From Spirochaetaceae bacterium (GTDB lineage: Bacteria; Spirochaetota; Spirochaetia; Treponematales; Breznakiellaceae), in assembly GCA_031265015.1 (NCBI GenBank), contig JAISDG010000186.1, forward strand, positions 1 to 10,821: a DNA stretch of 10,821 bases, read 5' to 3'. Under the pieces are notes generated by a model that saw only the letters and a list, made by a program, of their open reading frames with translations, searched no databases and was not told the origin of the DNA. Numbering within the stretch: the first letter of the stretch is position 1; each line of letters opens with the position of its first letter. A program made the position numbers and the translations under genes. Below, in pieces: positions 1 to 5,203 of this stretch.

Positions 1-318
1 AAGCTTCCCCGGGAATGGCTTGAAAAAGTACGCCTTAACGCCGCGGGGTACGCGAAAAAACTTTTTGCCGTAACGGAAAGTTCACGGCCCCCGGCGGCCC
101 GGGAAAGTTCCTTTGACCAGGGGGCGCCCAAGCTGTCCCGCCGGGAAATGGAAGTCCTGGCCAACCTGTCCCAAGGAATGACCCAGGAAGAAATCGCCGG
201 CATTGCTTCCCTGTCGGTGAATACCGTCAAGAGCGTTATCCGCAGCGTCTACAATAAACTCGGGGCGGTGAACAAGGCCGACGCGGTGCGGATAGCCGCG
301 TCCCGGGGGCTGGTGTAG
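1..318 (+). CDS. LuxR-family transcriptional regulator, C-terminal part (5' end outside window)
   Basis: The open frame runs from the first base to a TAG at 316-318 and gives 105 residues. Residues 45-105 are a typical LuxR/FixJ-type winged helix-turn-helix: LSRREMEVL, then the recognition region TQEEIAGIASLSVNTVKSVI, then YNKLGAVNKADAVRIAASRGL. This domain binds DNA as a dimer. Residues 1-25 are helical (REWLEKVRLNAAGYAKKLF) and could be the end of a MalT-like helical repeat region, but too little is visible to name the sensor part. One small deviation is TVKSVI, where most members have TVKxHI. The target is unknown. It lies 47 bases upstream of the PAP2-like gene on the same strand. The family call is confident; the subfamily is not. 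Confidence 0.88.
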   Translation, partial: KLPREWLEKVRLNAAGYAKKLFAVTESSRPPAARESSFDQGAPKLSRREMEVLANLSQGMTQEEIAGIASLSVNTVKSVIRSVYNKLGAVNKADAVRIAASRGLV

Positions 319-330
319 GATGGGGGGAGC

Positions 331-364
331 TTGACAAAGGTCCTTTCCCGTACCATGGTATATT
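331..364 (+). promoter_or_regulatory. possible promoter before the PAP2-like gene
   Basis: A perfect TTGACA sits at 331-336. At the usual 17-base spacing the -10 position (354-359) reads CATGGT, which is poor. A better hexamer, TATATT at 359-364, is 22 bases away, which is too far. The ATG at 366 has no Shine-Dalgarno sequence within 15 bases, so with the 17-base pairing the transcript would start at about the ATG itself. Weak call. Confidence 0.3.
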
Positions 365-365
365 T

Positions 366-848
366 ATGGTCCTGGCTATCAATCAGCAGGCTTTGAAGGG
401 TTTTGTTGAAAACCCTGTTTTTTTATCCGTTATTACCAGTTTATTTCTGGCCCAGCTGCTTAAGACAATTATTTACCTGTTCCGGGGAAAACGGAAAAAT
501 CCCCGGGATACCCTCGAAACCATGATTTGGCGGACCGGGGGTATGCCCTCAAGCCATTCATCCATGGTTGCCGCGATGGCCGCTTCGGTGGCCTTTAGCG
601 AGGGGATCGACAGCTATCTGTTTGTCATTACCCTGATGCTGGCCCTGATTATTATCCGCGATTCCCTGGGGGTCCGCCGTTCCTCGGGGATCCAGGCCAG
701 GGTCCTTAACAGCCTGGGCCGGCATGTTTCGGAAAAATTAAAGGTTGATTACCACCCTGTTAAAGAAGTAAACGGCCATTCTCCCCTGGAAGTGGCGGTG
801 GGCGTTTTACTGGGCATCTTTATCGCCGCGGCTTTCCATTTCCTATAG
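366..848 (+). CDS. Divergent PAP2 (DUF212, YuiD-like) integral membrane protein
   Basis: This 160-residue protein has the length and motif order of the DUF212 / divergent PAP2 family (B. subtilis YuiD is a member). GGMPSSHSS lies at residues 58-66, RDSLGVRRSSGIQA at 98-111 and GHSPLEVAVG at 137-146. The second histidine block and the SSH block correspond to the PAP2 phosphatase core motifs. Hydrophobic segments at about 15-38, 66-77, 83-97 and 141-159 place it in the membrane. Members are presumed lipid-phosphate phosphatases, but the physiological substrate is not established. The ATG at 366 is the first start in frame and matches the family's N-terminus (NPVFLSVITSLFLAQLLK); it has no clear ribosome binding site. 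The next gene starts 36 bases downstream on the same strand, so cotranscription with the rnf operon is possible. Confidence 0.85.
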   Translation: MVLAINQQALKGFVENPVFLSVITSLFLAQLLKTIIYLFRGKRKNPRDTLETMIWRTGGMPSSHSSMVAAMAASVAFSEGIDSYLFVITLMLALIIIRDSLGVRRSSGIQARVLNSLGRHVSEKLKVDYHPVKEVNGHSPLEVAVGVLLGIFIAAAFHFL

Positions 849-874
849 AAAAAAGAAACGGTCCGTGGTATAAA
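846..874 (+). promoter_or_regulatory. candidate sigma70-type promoter for the rnf operon
   Basis: TAGAAA at 846-851 (4 of 6 to TTGACA), a 17-base spacer, and TATAAA at 869-874 (5 of 6 to TATAAT). The predicted transcript start is near 881, only about 4 bases before the rnfC ATG at 885. There is no Shine-Dalgarno sequence before rnfC, which would fit a nearly leaderless message. The -35 overlaps the stop codon of the preceding gene. Confidence 0.4.
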
Positions 875-884
875 AGACAAGACC

Positions 885-2201
885 ATGAAGGTGTATTCAT
901 TCCTTCGGGGAGGCATACGGTATACCGACACGACGGTACCGCCCCGGGATTCCAGCATTACCGCGTTCCTCCCCGGCCTTTCGGTTATTCCCCTGGTTCA
1001 GCACATCGGGAGCAAAGCCAATCCCGTGGTCACCGTGGGGGACCGGGTCAGCGAGGGTATGCTGATAGGCCGGGGCCAGGGGCTTGGATCCGCCAATATC
1101 CACGCTACCGTGCCGGGCCGGGTGGTACGGACCGTTTCCTGGAAAATGGCCGAAGGGCTTACCAACAGCGCCCTGGTCATCAAACTGGACGGGGGTTTTG
1201 AAAAACTGGGGAAGCACGAGGAAATTTTCCCCTGGCAGAGCCTGCCTCCCTTTGAACTTCAGCGGATCATTGCGGAATACGGAATTGTCGAAATGGAAGG
1301 TTCCGGCCGCCCGGTATCGGATATGCTGTATTCCCTTCGTTCCGCCAGGGATCCGGCTACCCTGGTGGTCCGCTGTGTTTTTGATGATCCCTGGCTTGCC
1401 GCGGATTATGTCCTGCTCCGGGAGCGGATGGAAGCGGTGGCCGAGGGGAGCCGCATTGCCGCCCGGGCGGGCCGTATGGGCCGCATTGTCCTGGTCTTTT
1501 CCAGGGGAGAAAAGGATCTGGGAAACAAGCTGATGGACTGCATGGCCGGGGCGGAGCTGCCCGTATCCCTGGTATATACCAGATCCCGCTATCCCCAGCG
1601 GAACCGCCGGGAACTGGAGCTGGTACTCCGGCGTTTTACCCGAAAAGAGGGCATCGAGCTGGGGATGATCCTGGCCCTGGGGCCGACCACTCTGGCGGCC
1701 ATCCATGACGCGGTTAAACTAAAAAAACCTATCCTGGACCGCTATGTAGCGGTGGGGGGATCGGCAATCAAAAAACCCCAGGTAATGAAAGTACGGATAG
1801 GAACCAGGGTAGGAGAGATTTTTGCCGAATGCGGGGGCTTTGTGGACCAGCCCCGGCGGATCGGTTCCGGTTCCCCCCTCCTGGGCCGAACGATAGTTGA
1901 TCTGGATGAACCGGTTATCAAGACCAGTTTTGCGATTTTCGCCTTTCTTTCCGGCCAAATCGGCGGATCGGCCCGGACCAGGTGTACCGGCTGCGGCGAA
2001 TGCCGCGTCGTGTGTCCCGTAGGGCTGGATCCGGAAGCCCTCTATAAATACATGAACAAATACATGAACGGTTCCGACAACAGGGATGGACGGGCCGGAC
2101 GGGCCGCGGAATGTCACGGCTGCGGCTGCTGCGAAGTGGTCTGCCCTTCCCGGCTTCCCCTGTCCACCACCATTATCCGTTCCGCCCTCCAGGGGAACTA
2201 A
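885..2201 (+). CDS. rnfC: RnfC-like subunit with both [4Fe-4S] motifs but degenerate FMN/NADH motifs
   Basis: At 438 residues this has normal RnfC length and domain order. The N-terminus carries the RnfC barrel-sandwich segment (FLRGGI at 6-11, VIPLVQHIGS at 34-43, NIHATVPGRVV at 71-81). The middle is the Complex1_51K-like domain, followed by the SLBB-like region (KKPQVMKVRIGT, 297-307). The C-terminal ferredoxin domain has two CxxCxxCxxxCP motifs, at C367/C370/C373/C377 and C410/C413/C416/C420. In canonical RnfC this cytosolic subunit oxidises NADH through FMN. Here the glycine-rich GxGGAGFPT motif reads EMEGSGRPV (136-144), NGAECEPY reads RCVFDDPW (163-170), and PQGGEKQL reads PQRNRREL (237-244). 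NADH or FMN binding is therefore doubtful. The stop is 3 bases before rnfD. Identity as an RnfC homologue is sure; activity is not. Confidence 0.93.
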   Translation: MKVYSFLRGGIRYTDTTVPPRDSSITAFLPGLSVIPLVQHIGSKANPVVTVGDRVSEGMLIGRGQGLGSANIHATVPGRVVRTVSWKMAEGLTNSALVIKLDGGFEKLGKHEEIFPWQSLPPFELQRIIAEYGIVEMEGSGRPVSDMLYSLRSARDPATLVVRCVFDDPWLAADYVLLRERMEAVAEGSRIAARAGRMGRIVLVFSRGEKDLGNKLMDCMAGAELPVSLVYTRSRYPQRNRRELELVLRRFTRKEGIELGMILALGPTTLAAIHDAVKLKKPILDRYVAVGGSAIKKPQVMKVRIGTRVGEIFAECGGFVDQPRRIGSGSPLLGRTIVDLDEPVIKTSFAIFAFLSGQIGGSARTRCTGCGECRVVCPVGLDPEALYKYMNKYMNGSDNRDGRAGRAAECHGCGCCEVVCPSRLPLSTTIIRSALQGN

Positions 2202-2204
2202 ACC

Positions 2205-3257
2205 ATGGATCTTTCCCTTTTCCAGAAGCCCCAGGTAAATCTGGCCCGTTCCACCCCCGGAAGGATGTGGTTTGTCAGCATCTGCGCCTTTATGGCGGTA
2301 TTCCAGTCTTCCCTGGGGGACGGTTTTCAGTCCATGCTGATTGCCCTGGCTGCCGCGGCGGGAGCCCTGGGGACGGAGCTGCTCTTTAATCTGAAAACCC
2401 GGTATTTTTCCGTCAAAGACGGCAGCGCTCTTGCGTCGGCCCTGGTTCTGGCCCTGCTGCTTCCCAACCGCCTGAACCCCCTCTACGCTTTTTGGGGGGG
2501 GATCTTTGCCATGGCGGTACTTAAACACAGTTTCGGCGGCCTGGGCTCCAACTGGGTCAATCCCGCGGCGGGGGCCTGGCTTTTCATCCGCTCCGCCTGG
2601 CCCGCCGCGTTCAGCCGCGGCGTGGAAGGGGGCCACCTGGTCCGGCTGGCCGCTTCCCTGGAGGGGGGGCTCAGAGACGCCCAGGGTTCGCCCCTGGCCC
2701 TGCTTAAAATCAACGGCTGGCCCGATACACCCCTGGATTCACTGCTAAGCTCTTTTTTTAACAATACTATTTTTGCCTTTACGGGGACATCCCTTCCCCG
2801 GGGCTACCTTACTTTGTTTTCCCCCTCCGGGCCGGGAATAATCGCCGACCGGGGCCTTTTATCCCTGATTTTGGGAATCATCCTCCTCTCCTCGTCCGGA
2901 AGTTTCCGTTTCTGGCTTCCCCCGGCGTTTTTGTTTTTGTACGCCCTGCTGGTCAGGGTTTTCGGCGCCCTTCCCTTTGGGGGCCCCTTATGGGAGGGGG
3001 ACGTACTCTTTGCCCTGCTTTCGGGAGGAGCCCTGGCCGCGGCCTTTATCCTGGTTACCGATCCCGCCACGGGGCCAAAGTCCGCGCCGGGGTACGGGGC
3101 TTTTATCTGTCTGACGGCGCTGGCGGCATTTCTGTTCCGGTATCCGGGGCTGGATCCCTATGGCGCGGTTACCGCGGTTCTCGCGGGAAACGCCCTGGTT
3201 CCCCTGATCCGCCGGATAGAAAACGCCCTGTACTACGAAAAAAGGAGAACCCCGTGA
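2205..3257 (+). CDS. rnfD: RnfD-like membrane subunit lacking the flavinylation consensus
   Basis: A polytopic 350-residue membrane protein of the NqrB/RnfD family. The family signatures are KDGSALASALVLALLLP (71-87), HSFGGLGSNWVNPAAGAW (108-125), SPLALLK (162-168) and FILVTDPATGP (281-291), with about eight to ten hydrophobic segments. In canonical RnfD, ApbE attaches FMN to the threonine of Dxx(S/T)GA(T/S), just before PLALLK. The equivalent here is LRDAQGSP (156-163): the Asp, Ser/Thr and Ala positions read L, A and G, and the acceptor position is Ser162. The downstream GSIGE-type motif has also become PGIIADRG (210-217). AGGGGA at 2191-2196 is a good ribosome binding site 8 bases before the ATG. 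The stop overlaps the GTG of rnfG. The gene carries G runs of 8 (2494-2501) and 7 (2663-2669). Confidence 0.92.
   Translation: MDLSLFQKPQVNLARSTPGRMWFVSICAFMAVFQSSLGDGFQSMLIALAAAAGALGTELLFNLKTRYFSVKDGSALASALVLALLLPNRLNPLYAFWGGIFAMAVLKHSFGGLGSNWVNPAAGAWLFIRSAWPAAFSRGVEGGHLVRLAASLEGGLRDAQGSPLALLKINGWPDTPLDSLLSSFFNNTIFAFTGTSLPRGYLTLFSPSGPGIIADRGLLSLILGIILLSSSGSFRFWLPPAFLFLYALLVRVFGALPFGGPLWEGDVLFALLSGGALAAAFILVTDPATGPKSAPGYGAFICLTALAAFLFRYPGLDPYGAVTAVLAGNALVPLIRRIENALYYEKRRTP
2494..2501 (+). repeat. G8 homopolymer inside rnfD
   Basis: Eight G residues spanning the codons for Trp97-Gly-Gly. This is a candidate slippage site; in the present sequence the frame is open across it. Confidence 0.9.
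3243..3247 (+). promoter_or_regulatory. ribosome binding site fixing the GTG start of rnfG
   Basis: AGGAG at 3243-3247 lies 6 bases before GTG 3254-3256. The GTG overlaps the rnfD stop (TGA 3255-3257). The only long in-frame ATG, at 2990, would run the reading frame across 265 bases of rnfD and gives no RnfG-like N-terminus. The GTG is followed directly by the expected single membrane anchor. Confidence 0.75.
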
Positions 3258-3712
3258 AGCTTCAGCCGGAACAGCGCAGCCTTCTCCTGTGCCTGGCCTG
3301 GATCGGGGCGGTGATTGCCGCGGGGGGGCTTTTGTGGTACGCCACCCAGCCCTACCGTACCCGGCTTCTGGCCGCGGCGGTCAACAAAGCCCTGGCCCGG
3401 AACGGCGACACCCGGCGTATCGGTTCTGTCCTTTCCCCCGGGGGCTTTTCCGCGGCCGCGATCCGGGGCAGCTGGTTCGAGGTACTCAACTCCGGCCACA
3501 GGGCTTTTGTCTTTACGGTGATGCGGAGCGGAGCGGCTTCGGCCTGCGCGGCTTTGGTTGACGGTTCGGGAAAGGTCGAAAGTATTATACCCTTAAGCCC
3601 CGGCGCAGGTCAGGTTATGGAAGAACTGTCCCCGCCGCTCTACCGGTTCTATGTCCAGCGCATCGAAAAAGCGGCGGCGGGAAACAATGCCGCCGCCGGG
3701 GCCGCCAGATGA
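3254..3712 (+). CDS. rnfG: Short RnfG-like protein without the covalent-flavin motif
   Basis: I read this 152-residue protein as RnfG from its place between rnfD and rnfE and from its layout. It has a short basic N-terminus, one membrane segment (about residues 9-29), then an extracytoplasmic domain. Part of the domain (FVFTVMRSGAASACAALVD at 85-103, then GSGKVESIIPLSP) resembles the middle of the FMN_bind fold, where canonical members read VGIDxxGKIxGVxVLxHxETPGLG. The canonical protein is roughly 200 residues and ends with S/T-G-A-T, whose Thr carries covalent FMN. Here neither ETPGLG nor any SGAT-like motif exists, and the protein ends in an Ala/Gly tail. It is thus truncated relative to the family, with no frameshift visible before the stop. 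The stop overlaps the next start (ATGA, 3709-3712). A G7 run lies at 3322-3328. Confidence 0.75.
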   Translation: MKLQPEQRSLLLCLAWIGAVIAAGGLLWYATQPYRTRLLAAAVNKALARNGDTRRIGSVLSPGGFSAAAIRGSWFEVLNSGHRAFVFTVMRSGAASACAALVDGSGKVESIIPLSPGAGQVMEELSPPLYRFYVQRIEKAAAGNNAAAGAAR

Positions 3713-4320
3713 ATCCCCGGATGCAGGCCCACCTGTTCTGGGGAAGCCATTCGCCCCTCTCGGCCCTGACCGGGACGGGACTGCTTGTGGCAGCGTCGGG
3801 GCGGATCTCCGGCGCCCTGGTATGTACGGCCGCGCTGGTGTGGGTGTACGCCTTTACCATGACGGCGGCCAAGCTGGGGGGGGCGTATCTGCCCCAACGG
3901 GGAAGAACCGGGATAGTGCTTTTTCTCTCGGCCCTGGGCTCGCAGGTTTTTATGGTGATCCTGTGGATCTTCAGCCCCGTCCTGGCCCTGGAAAGCTCTT
4001 TTTTTATCCTCCTTACGCCGGTAGTGTTTGCGGCTTCCGGCCTGGCCGAACGGACCCTGGCCTGTGACATGCCGGAGGCCCTCTCCCAGGCAGCCGCGGA
4101 AGCCCTGGTCCTGGGGACCCTGATCCTGGCCCTGTCGCTTATCAGGGAACCCCTGGGATTCGGCTCCCTTTCCCTGCCGGGCCTGGACAGTATCCTCTTT
4201 ATCCGGGAAGAGCCGCTGCGCATCCTCCAGGTCTCTTCCGGCGCCCTTATCCTGCTGGGCTACGGAACAGCGGTATACCGGCATTTCAGAAACCGGTACA
4301 CCAATTCGGAGGATGATTAA
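3709..4320 (+). CDS. rnfE: RnfE-like membrane subunit lacking both cluster cysteines
   Basis: A 203-residue hydrophobic protein of the RnfE/NqrD family with about six membrane segments. The family pattern is recognisable: NP near the N-terminus, the GSHSPLSAL stretch (12-20), the half-helix PVVFAASGLAER (104-115), SLIREPLGFGSL (143-154) and the closing SSGALILLGYG (176-186). In RnfE/NqrD, a cysteine in GLCPLLA and one in NCIILGRAE jointly bind, with RnfA, an intramembrane [2Fe-2S] cluster. Here the first site is Ser15 and the second Phe107 (preceded by Val106). Cys39 and Cys119 exist but lie elsewhere. The ATG overlaps the rnfG stop; the TAA shares its last base with the rnfA ATG (TAATG). A G8 run lies at 3876-3883. 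Confidence 0.87.
   Translation: MNPRMQAHLFWGSHSPLSALTGTGLLVAASGRISGALVCTAALVWVYAFTMTAAKLGGAYLPQRGRTGIVLFLSALGSQVFMVILWIFSPVLALESSFFILLTPVVFAASGLAERTLACDMPEALSQAAAEALVLGTLILALSLIREPLGFGSLSLPGLDSILFIREEPLRILQVSSGALILLGYGTAVYRHFRNRYTNSEDD
3876..3883 (+). repeat. G8 homopolymer inside rnfE
   Basis: Eight G residues across the codons for Leu56-Gly-Gly-Ala. The frame is open in this sequence; a gain or loss of one G would truncate RnfE. Confidence 0.9.
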
Positions 4321-4901
4321 TGGCGGTCCTGTTTTGTTTCGCGTCCCTCTCCCTGAACCTGACCCTTGATTTTGCCCTGGGTATCCGGGAAATGGTGTCC
4401 CGGGAACGAACTCCCCAGACCCGCTGTTACTATCCCTGGGTGGTTCTTTTTGTTTCCACGGCGCTGCTGTGGGTCTTTTTTGCCCGGGTGATAGGGTTTC
4501 TGGGGATCTTCGAGTATCTTTTAATCTTCCCCCTTTCGGCGCTGGCCGGCGCCGGCATTGAAAGGCTTGTTTTCCGCCTGGTTCCCCGGCTGGGGGAAAA
4601 TCCCCGTATTCTTAAAATAGGTTCCCCCTATAACGGACTGTCCGCCGCCGCGCTGGCGGTAACCCTTCAGTTTGCCCTGGACTTCGGCGAGGCCCTGTCC
4701 CTTTCCGCCGGCTTTGCGCTGGGGGGCCTCTTTGCCTTTTTTATTATCAAGGAAATACAGAAACGCTCCTTTCTGGAAGCCATACCCTACGGCCTGCGGG
4801 GAACTCCCCTGCTGCTTATTTCCATGGGCATCCTGGCCCTGGTTTTTTCCGCGGTATCGGCGCTGTTTTTAAAAATTGTTTTATCCGGGAGTCCGGTTTA
4901 A
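4320..4901 (+). CDS. rnfA: RnfA-like membrane subunit lacking both cluster cysteines
   Basis: A 193-residue, six-segment membrane protein of the RnfA/NqrE family. The closing block is well conserved: SFLEAIPYGLRGTPLLLISMGILALVF at 150-176 corresponds to the canonical DVPKPFRGxPIALITAGLLSLAF. The first internal repeat has LDFALGIREM (16-25) where RnfA has the FLGLCPFLG motif, so Cys becomes Arg23. The second repeat has PYNGLSAAALAV (103-114) where RnfA has PLITTNCAVLGV, so Asn-Cys becomes Ser108-Ala109. Only Cys6 and Cys36 remain, at other positions. GGAGG at 4308-4312 lies 7 bases before the ATG. This is the last gene of the operon: rnfB, which usually follows in the CDGEAB order, is not in the window. 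The C-terminal half makes the family call firm. Confidence 0.83.
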   Translation: MAVLFCFASLSLNLTLDFALGIREMVSRERTPQTRCYYPWVVLFVSTALLWVFFARVIGFLGIFEYLLIFPLSALAGAGIERLVFRLVPRLGENPRILKIGSPYNGLSAAALAVTLQFALDFGEALSLSAGFALGGLFAFFIIKEIQKRSFLEAIPYGLRGTPLLLISMGILALVFSAVSALFLKIVLSGSPV

Positions 4902-4915
4902 TATCCCGGGGCTTG

Positions 4916-5023
4916 CCCTGCGGTTACCGTCTGCCCACCGAGGCGGTTGCCACCCGGTTCTTCAACCCCCCTGACAATAGCTATCTGAGCGATGACATTG
5001 GTTTCCGGGTGGTTTCACGATAA
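4916..5023 (+). pseudogene. Internally deleted relic of an FGE-sulfatase (SUMF1-type) domain
   Basis: The frame ending at TAA 5021-5023 reads PCGYRLPTEA, then VATRFFNPPDNSYLSDD, then IGFRVVSR. YRLPTEA(EWEYAARGG) is the best-known internal motif of formylglycine-generating-enzyme domains, and R..NPPDNS...IGFRVV is the usual C-terminal end. The segment of 100 or more residues normally between them is missing, as if an internal deletion joined the two ends. No start codon or ribosome binding site precedes it, and the frame differs from rnfA upstream. The domain oxidises cysteine or serves as a C-type-lectin-like fold in the parent family; this fragment cannot fold as such. FGE-like proteins are numerous in treponemes. 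The two motifs in one frame make chance unlikely. Confidence 0.62.
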
Positions 5024-5037
5024 TCCGGCACGGATGC

Positions 5038-5080
5038 TGGTTGCGCCCGGAGGACGGCGCCATGGAGGGCGCTGTAACCA
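5038..5080 (+). repeat. intergenic hairpin A (11 bp with bulge)
   Basis: TGGTT-GCGCCC at 5038-5048 pairs with GGGCGC at 5067-5072 and AACCA at 5076-5080. A 3-base bulge (TGT, 5073-5075) separates the two stem parts. An alternative smaller hairpin, CGGCGCC 5055-5061 with GGCGCTG 5068-5074, shares the right arm, so two folds compete. Confidence 0.6.
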
Positions 5081-5083
5081 TTG

Positions 5084-5107
5084 CCTGCCCGCCTTTAGAT
5101 GGGCAGG
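5084..5107 (+). repeat. intergenic hairpin B (7 bp)
   Basis: CCTGCCC at 5084-5090 and GGGCAGG at 5101-5107 are perfect inverted repeats with a 10-base loop. Confidence 0.6.
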
Positions 5108-5109
5108 GC

Positions 5110-5132
5110 TGTAGTTTGCTGCGCAAACTACA
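5110..5132 (+). repeat. intergenic hairpin C (10 bp, 3-base loop)
   Basis: TGTAGTTTGC at 5110-5119 and GCAAACTACA at 5123-5132 are perfect inverted repeats around the loop TGC. There is no T run after it, so it is not a classical terminator. Confidence 0.75.
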
Positions 5133-5133
5133 A

Positions 5134-5167
5134 GCCAAGAATCCGGCATCCCTGTCGGATTCTTGGC
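5134..5167 (+). repeat. intergenic hairpin D (12 bp, 10-base loop)
   Basis: GCCAAGAATCCG at 5134-5145 and CGGATTCTTGGC at 5156-5167 pair perfectly around a 10-base loop. It follows hairpin C after a single base. A short CTTTT begins 7 bases downstream, so some termination of the rnf transcript here is possible, but the U tract is poorly placed. Confidence 0.75.
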
Positions 5168-5174
5168 CGTCCGC

Positions 5175-5203
5175 TTTTCAGACTATACAAAACGGCTTAT
5201 ACT
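5175..5203 (+). promoter_or_regulatory. sigma70-type promoter for the GH57 gene
   Basis: TTTTCA at 5175-5180 (4 of 6), a 17-base spacer, and TATACT at 5198-5203 (5 of 6). The expected transcript start is about 5210, two bases before the ATG at 5212. No Shine-Dalgarno sequence is present, so a leaderless transcript is suggested. Confidence 0.55.

Noticed and set aside
1..6. HindIII site (AAGCTT) at the very start, suggesting a clone end
   Set aside because: The same site occurs inside the window several times (for example 3257, 6141, 7440, 7594), so its presence at base 1 means little.
897..2636. Long open frames on the - strand opposite rnfC and rnfD (897-1706 and 1719-2636)
   Set aside because: They are antisense shadows of high-GC coding sequence, with low-complexity Gly/Arg/Pro/His-rich translations, no family motifs and no ribosome binding sites; the + strand genes are well supported.
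2990..3253. Long version of rnfG starting at ATG 2990
   Set aside because: It would overlap rnfD by 268 bases and give a Gly/Arg/Ser-rich leader; the GTG at 3254 has a good ribosome binding site and gives the expected membrane anchor.
3615..4284. Overlapping - strand frames opposite rnfE (3615-4223 and 3649-4284)
   Set aside because: Two frames open at once opposite a real gene is typical of GC-rich shadows; the translations are Arg/Gln/Gly-rich without motifs.
885..4901. Annotation as a normal ion-pumping ferredoxin:NAD oxidoreductase
   Set aside because: Gene order and folds fit, but the flavin, NADH and [2Fe-2S] sites appear lost and rnfB is absent, so the standard reaction should not be assigned from this locus alone.
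5038..5167. Integron attC site
   Set aside because: The palindromes lack the GTTRRRY / RYYYAAC core pair at the ends, and there is no integrase or cassette array in the window.
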